A stretch of DNA of 5,012 nt from an uncultured Flavihumibacter sp. Its GTDB lineage: Bacteria; Bacteroidota; Bacteroidia; Chitinophagales; Chitinophagaceae. The position numbers and the translations under genes were made by a program. The notes under the pieces are model-generated. The model ran no database searches. It was given only the letters and a program-made list of their open reading frames with translations, and was not told the origin of the DNA. This document shows, piece after piece, positions 4,494 to 5,012 of this stretch. The DNA lies in contig CAMLPA010000290.1 of NCBI GenBank assembly GCA_946481605.1, positions 1 through 5,012 of the forward strand. Reading direction: 5' to 3'. Numbering within the stretch: position 1 is the first letter of the stretch; every line of letters begins with the position of its first letter.

Positions 4494-5012
4494 TTATGCG
4501 GTCAGTGTGGCTTCACCTTTCTGCCAGTTGCAGGGGCAAAGTTCATCTGTTTGCAGTGCGTCGAGTACGCGGATCACTTCTTTCACGTTACGGCCCACGT
4601 TCAGGTCGTAGAGGGATACCCAGCGAACGATGCCTTGGGGGTCAACGATGAAAGTGGCGCGGTAGGCGATCTTTTCTTCCGCTTCCAGGATACCGAGTTG
4701 TTCGGCCAGTGATTTGGAAGTATCGGCCAGCATAGGGAATTGCAGGTCGCGAAGGTCTTCGTGATCCCTTCTCCAGGCAGCGTGAACGAACTCACTGTCA
4801 GTGGAAGCACCCACCAGTACCGCATCGCGGTCCGCGAAGTCCTGGTAGTGTTTGTTGAATTCCGCGATCTCTGTAGGACAAACGAAAGTAAAGTCTTTCG
4901 GCCACCAGAACATCACCATCCATTTTCCTGCGTTTTTGATCTCATCGTAAGAAAGATCATAAAACTCTTTTCCTTTCTCAATGGATACTACTGCTTTCTT
5001 GTTGAATCCGGG
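4494..5012 (-). CDS. ahpC: AhpC-type peroxiredoxin, N-terminus beyond the window (172 aa visible)
   Basis: This cytoplasmic peroxiredoxin reduces hydrogen peroxide, organic hydroperoxides and probably peroxynitrite. The frame is open to the right edge, so about 15-20 N-terminal residues are missing. The visible part starts PGFNKKAVVSIEKGKEFYDL. The peroxidatic cysteine lies in PKDFTFVCPTE (visible residue 45). WRRDHEDL contains the expected active-site arginine region. The C-terminus TDELCPCNWQKGEATL has two cysteines (visible residues 159 and 161), as in mycobacterial AhpC (C61, C174, C176), with spacing within one residue. This CxC tail and the ahpD gene directly downstream point to the AhpD-dependent subtype, not the AhpF-dependent one. 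An ATG inside the frame at 4919 is not the real start, because the conserved domain begins upstream of it. Its promoter lies outside the window. Confidence 0.95.
   Translation of the reverse strand, partial: PGFNKKAVVSIEKGKEFYDLSYDEIKNAGKWMVMFWWPKDFTFVCPTEIAEFNKHYQDFADRDAVLVGASTDSEFVHAAWRRDHEDLRDLQFPMLADTSKSLAEQLGILEAEEKIAYRATFIVDPQGIVRWVSLYDLNVGRNVKEVIRVLDALQTDELCPCNWQKGEATLTA

Noticed and set aside
4494..4919. ahpC starting at the internal ATG at 4919
   Set aside because: The frame continues upstream to the window edge with conserved peroxiredoxin sequence, and starting at 4919 would remove the first strands of the thioredoxin fold.

Overview
This 5,012-base window looks like ordinary chromosomal DNA of a Bacteroidota bacterium, most likely a Chitinophagaceae-like lineage. 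Three things suggest this: a small lipoprotein with Bacteroidota-style sequence features, start regions without Shine-Dalgarno motifs, and a TAnnTTTG-like -7 box lying directly on the helicase start codon. The taxonomic call is inference from style; no marker gene is present.

Layout from left to right. Positions 19-45 hold a strong hairpin with T-rich flanks on both strands, a probable bidirectional terminator. Positions 46-319 contain no gene but carry copies of a dispersed GACGCAAAG-type repeat. A short conserved-hypothetical lipoprotein is encoded on the minus strand (320-841). A 339-base divergent intergenic region (842-1180) follows, containing three identical copies of the palindrome CGGTGGCACCG and other small palindromes. 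A complete PcrA/UvrD-type superfamily 1A DNA helicase runs on the plus strand (1181-3526). The convergent intergenic region 3527-3788 has two further, mutually inverted copies of the dispersed repeat. Last comes a minus-strand pair, ahpC (172 C-terminal residues, 4494-5012, running off the right edge) followed by ahpD (3789-4382).

The ahpC-ahpD pair is the clearest functional unit. The AhpC is of the mycobacterial two-Cys/three-Cys type (FTFVCPTE and CPCNW motifs) and the AhpD carries the Glu...Cys-x2-Cys-x3-His site. By analogy to the mycobacterial system they form a peroxidase and its thiol reductant. A 12-bp inverted repeat in the 111-base gap between them could set their relative expression. 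The helicase acts in repair and replication housekeeping. The lipoprotein function is unknown.

The most interesting signals are non-coding. The repeat starting TTCACGCAA lies 17-32 nt downstream of the stop codon of all three genes whose 3' end is in the window, in the same sense orientation each time. The CGGTGGCACCG palindromes sit over and upstream of the expected -33 position of the helicase promoter. I see no defence system, mobile-element enzyme, CRISPR array or RNA gene.
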